NCBI GenBank assembly: GCA_025924275.1
Contig: JAICEH010000023.1
Coordinates: 1-14,947 of the forward strand
Origin: Gemmatimonadales bacterium
Lineage (GTDB): Bacteria > Gemmatimonadota > Gemmatimonadetes > Gemmatimonadales > GWC2-71-9
Direction of reading: 5' to 3'
Length of the DNA stretch: 14,947 nt
A program made the position numbers and the translations under genes. The number at the start of each line of letters is the position of its first letter. Position 1 is the stretch's first letter. Of this stretch, positions 14,744 to 14,947 are shown piece by piece. Below the pieces are notes generated by a model. The model ran no database searches, was not told the origin of the DNA, and worked only from the letters and a program-made list of their open reading frames with translations.

Positions 14744-14947
14744 GGACCAGCTCGTCCACGTGGCTGATGCCGACCACCCGGAGGCCCGGGATCTCGACTC
14801 CGGCACGCGAGGAGACGAAGGCCCGGCGGAAGCCGAGCCGGGCGGCCTCCTGCGCCCGGCGCTCGAGCCCGCTCACCGGGCGCACCTCGCCCCCGAGGCC
14901 GATCTCCCCCAGGAAGAGTGCATCGGCCGGAGCCGGCCGGTTGTCCA
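14727..14947 (-). CDS. radA: DNA repair protein RadA/Sms, C-terminal part (runs off the window)
   Basis: Only the last 73 or so codons are present; the gene continues past the right edge. The translation holds DALFLGEIGLGGEVRPV, then LERRAQEAARLGFRRAFV, and ends HVDELVRALAA before TGA at 14727-14729. These match the Lon-protease-like C-terminal domain of RadA, a RecA-related helicase/ATPase that promotes branch migration in recombination. The zinc finger and ATPase domains are outside the window, so their integrity cannot be judged. It overlaps ispD by 17 nt and appears to be an upstream member of the same operon. Confidence 0.9.
   Translation of the reverse strand, partial: DNRPAPADALFLGEIGLGGEVRPVSGLERRAQEAARLGFRRAFVSSRAGVEIPGLRVVGISHVDELVRALAA

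Overview
This is a compact, GC-rich (visibly around 70%) bacterial chromosomal segment with 17 recognisable protein genes. Fifteen lie on the minus strand and two on the plus strand. The large Oar-type TonB-dependent outer-membrane protein points to a Gram-negative (diderm) cell. Together with the very high GC, frequent GTG starts and the mix of housekeeping genes, it suggests a soil or aquatic group such as Gemmatimonadota. That assignment is an inference from gene style, not a proof.

Reading along the minus strand from the right edge, the first block is a tight housekeeping operon: radA (3' end only), ispD, tsaC/ywlC, a YwlE-like low-molecular-weight phosphatase, aroE, comF, gapA and pgk. 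From radA to aroE every junction overlaps; comF and gapA are separated from their upstream genes by short gaps, and gapA-pgk again overlaps by 4 nt. Next is a 1094-residue TonB-dependent receptor with its own likely promoter and a strong Shine-Dalgarno. It converges on a short plus-strand pair, a cold-shock protein gene and rpsU, across a perfect 17-bp inverted repeat. A 326-bp divergent intergenic region (4941-5266) separates the cold-shock gene from a second minus-strand operon: a secreted beta-lactamase-fold serine hydrolase, a YfiT/DinB-family protein, tpiA, secG and carA. An HU-family DNA-binding protein follows at the left edge, with a near-consensus promoter and a rho-independent terminator.

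Functionally the window joins triose-phosphate glycolysis (gapA, pgk, tpiA), isoprenoid precursor synthesis (ispD), the shikimate pathway (aroE), carbamoyl phosphate supply (carA), tRNA t6A modification (tsaC), DNA repair/uptake (radA, comF), protein export (secG), translation and cold response (rpsU, csp) and nucleoid structure (HU). The gap-pgk and tpi-secG pairs, often contiguous in bacteria, are split here by about 6.3 kb holding the receptor, csp-rpsU, the hydrolase and yfiT.

No mobile element, CRISPR array, rRNA, tRNA or defence system is visible, and I see no convincing undescribed multi-gene system. The most noteworthy points are the split glycolytic operon, repeated GTGA start/stop overlaps, candidate -35 boxes built around the preceding gene's TGA stop codon, a comF whose zinc-ribbon domain has no canonical start codon, and a phosphatase with the signature loop of protein-arginine phosphatases.
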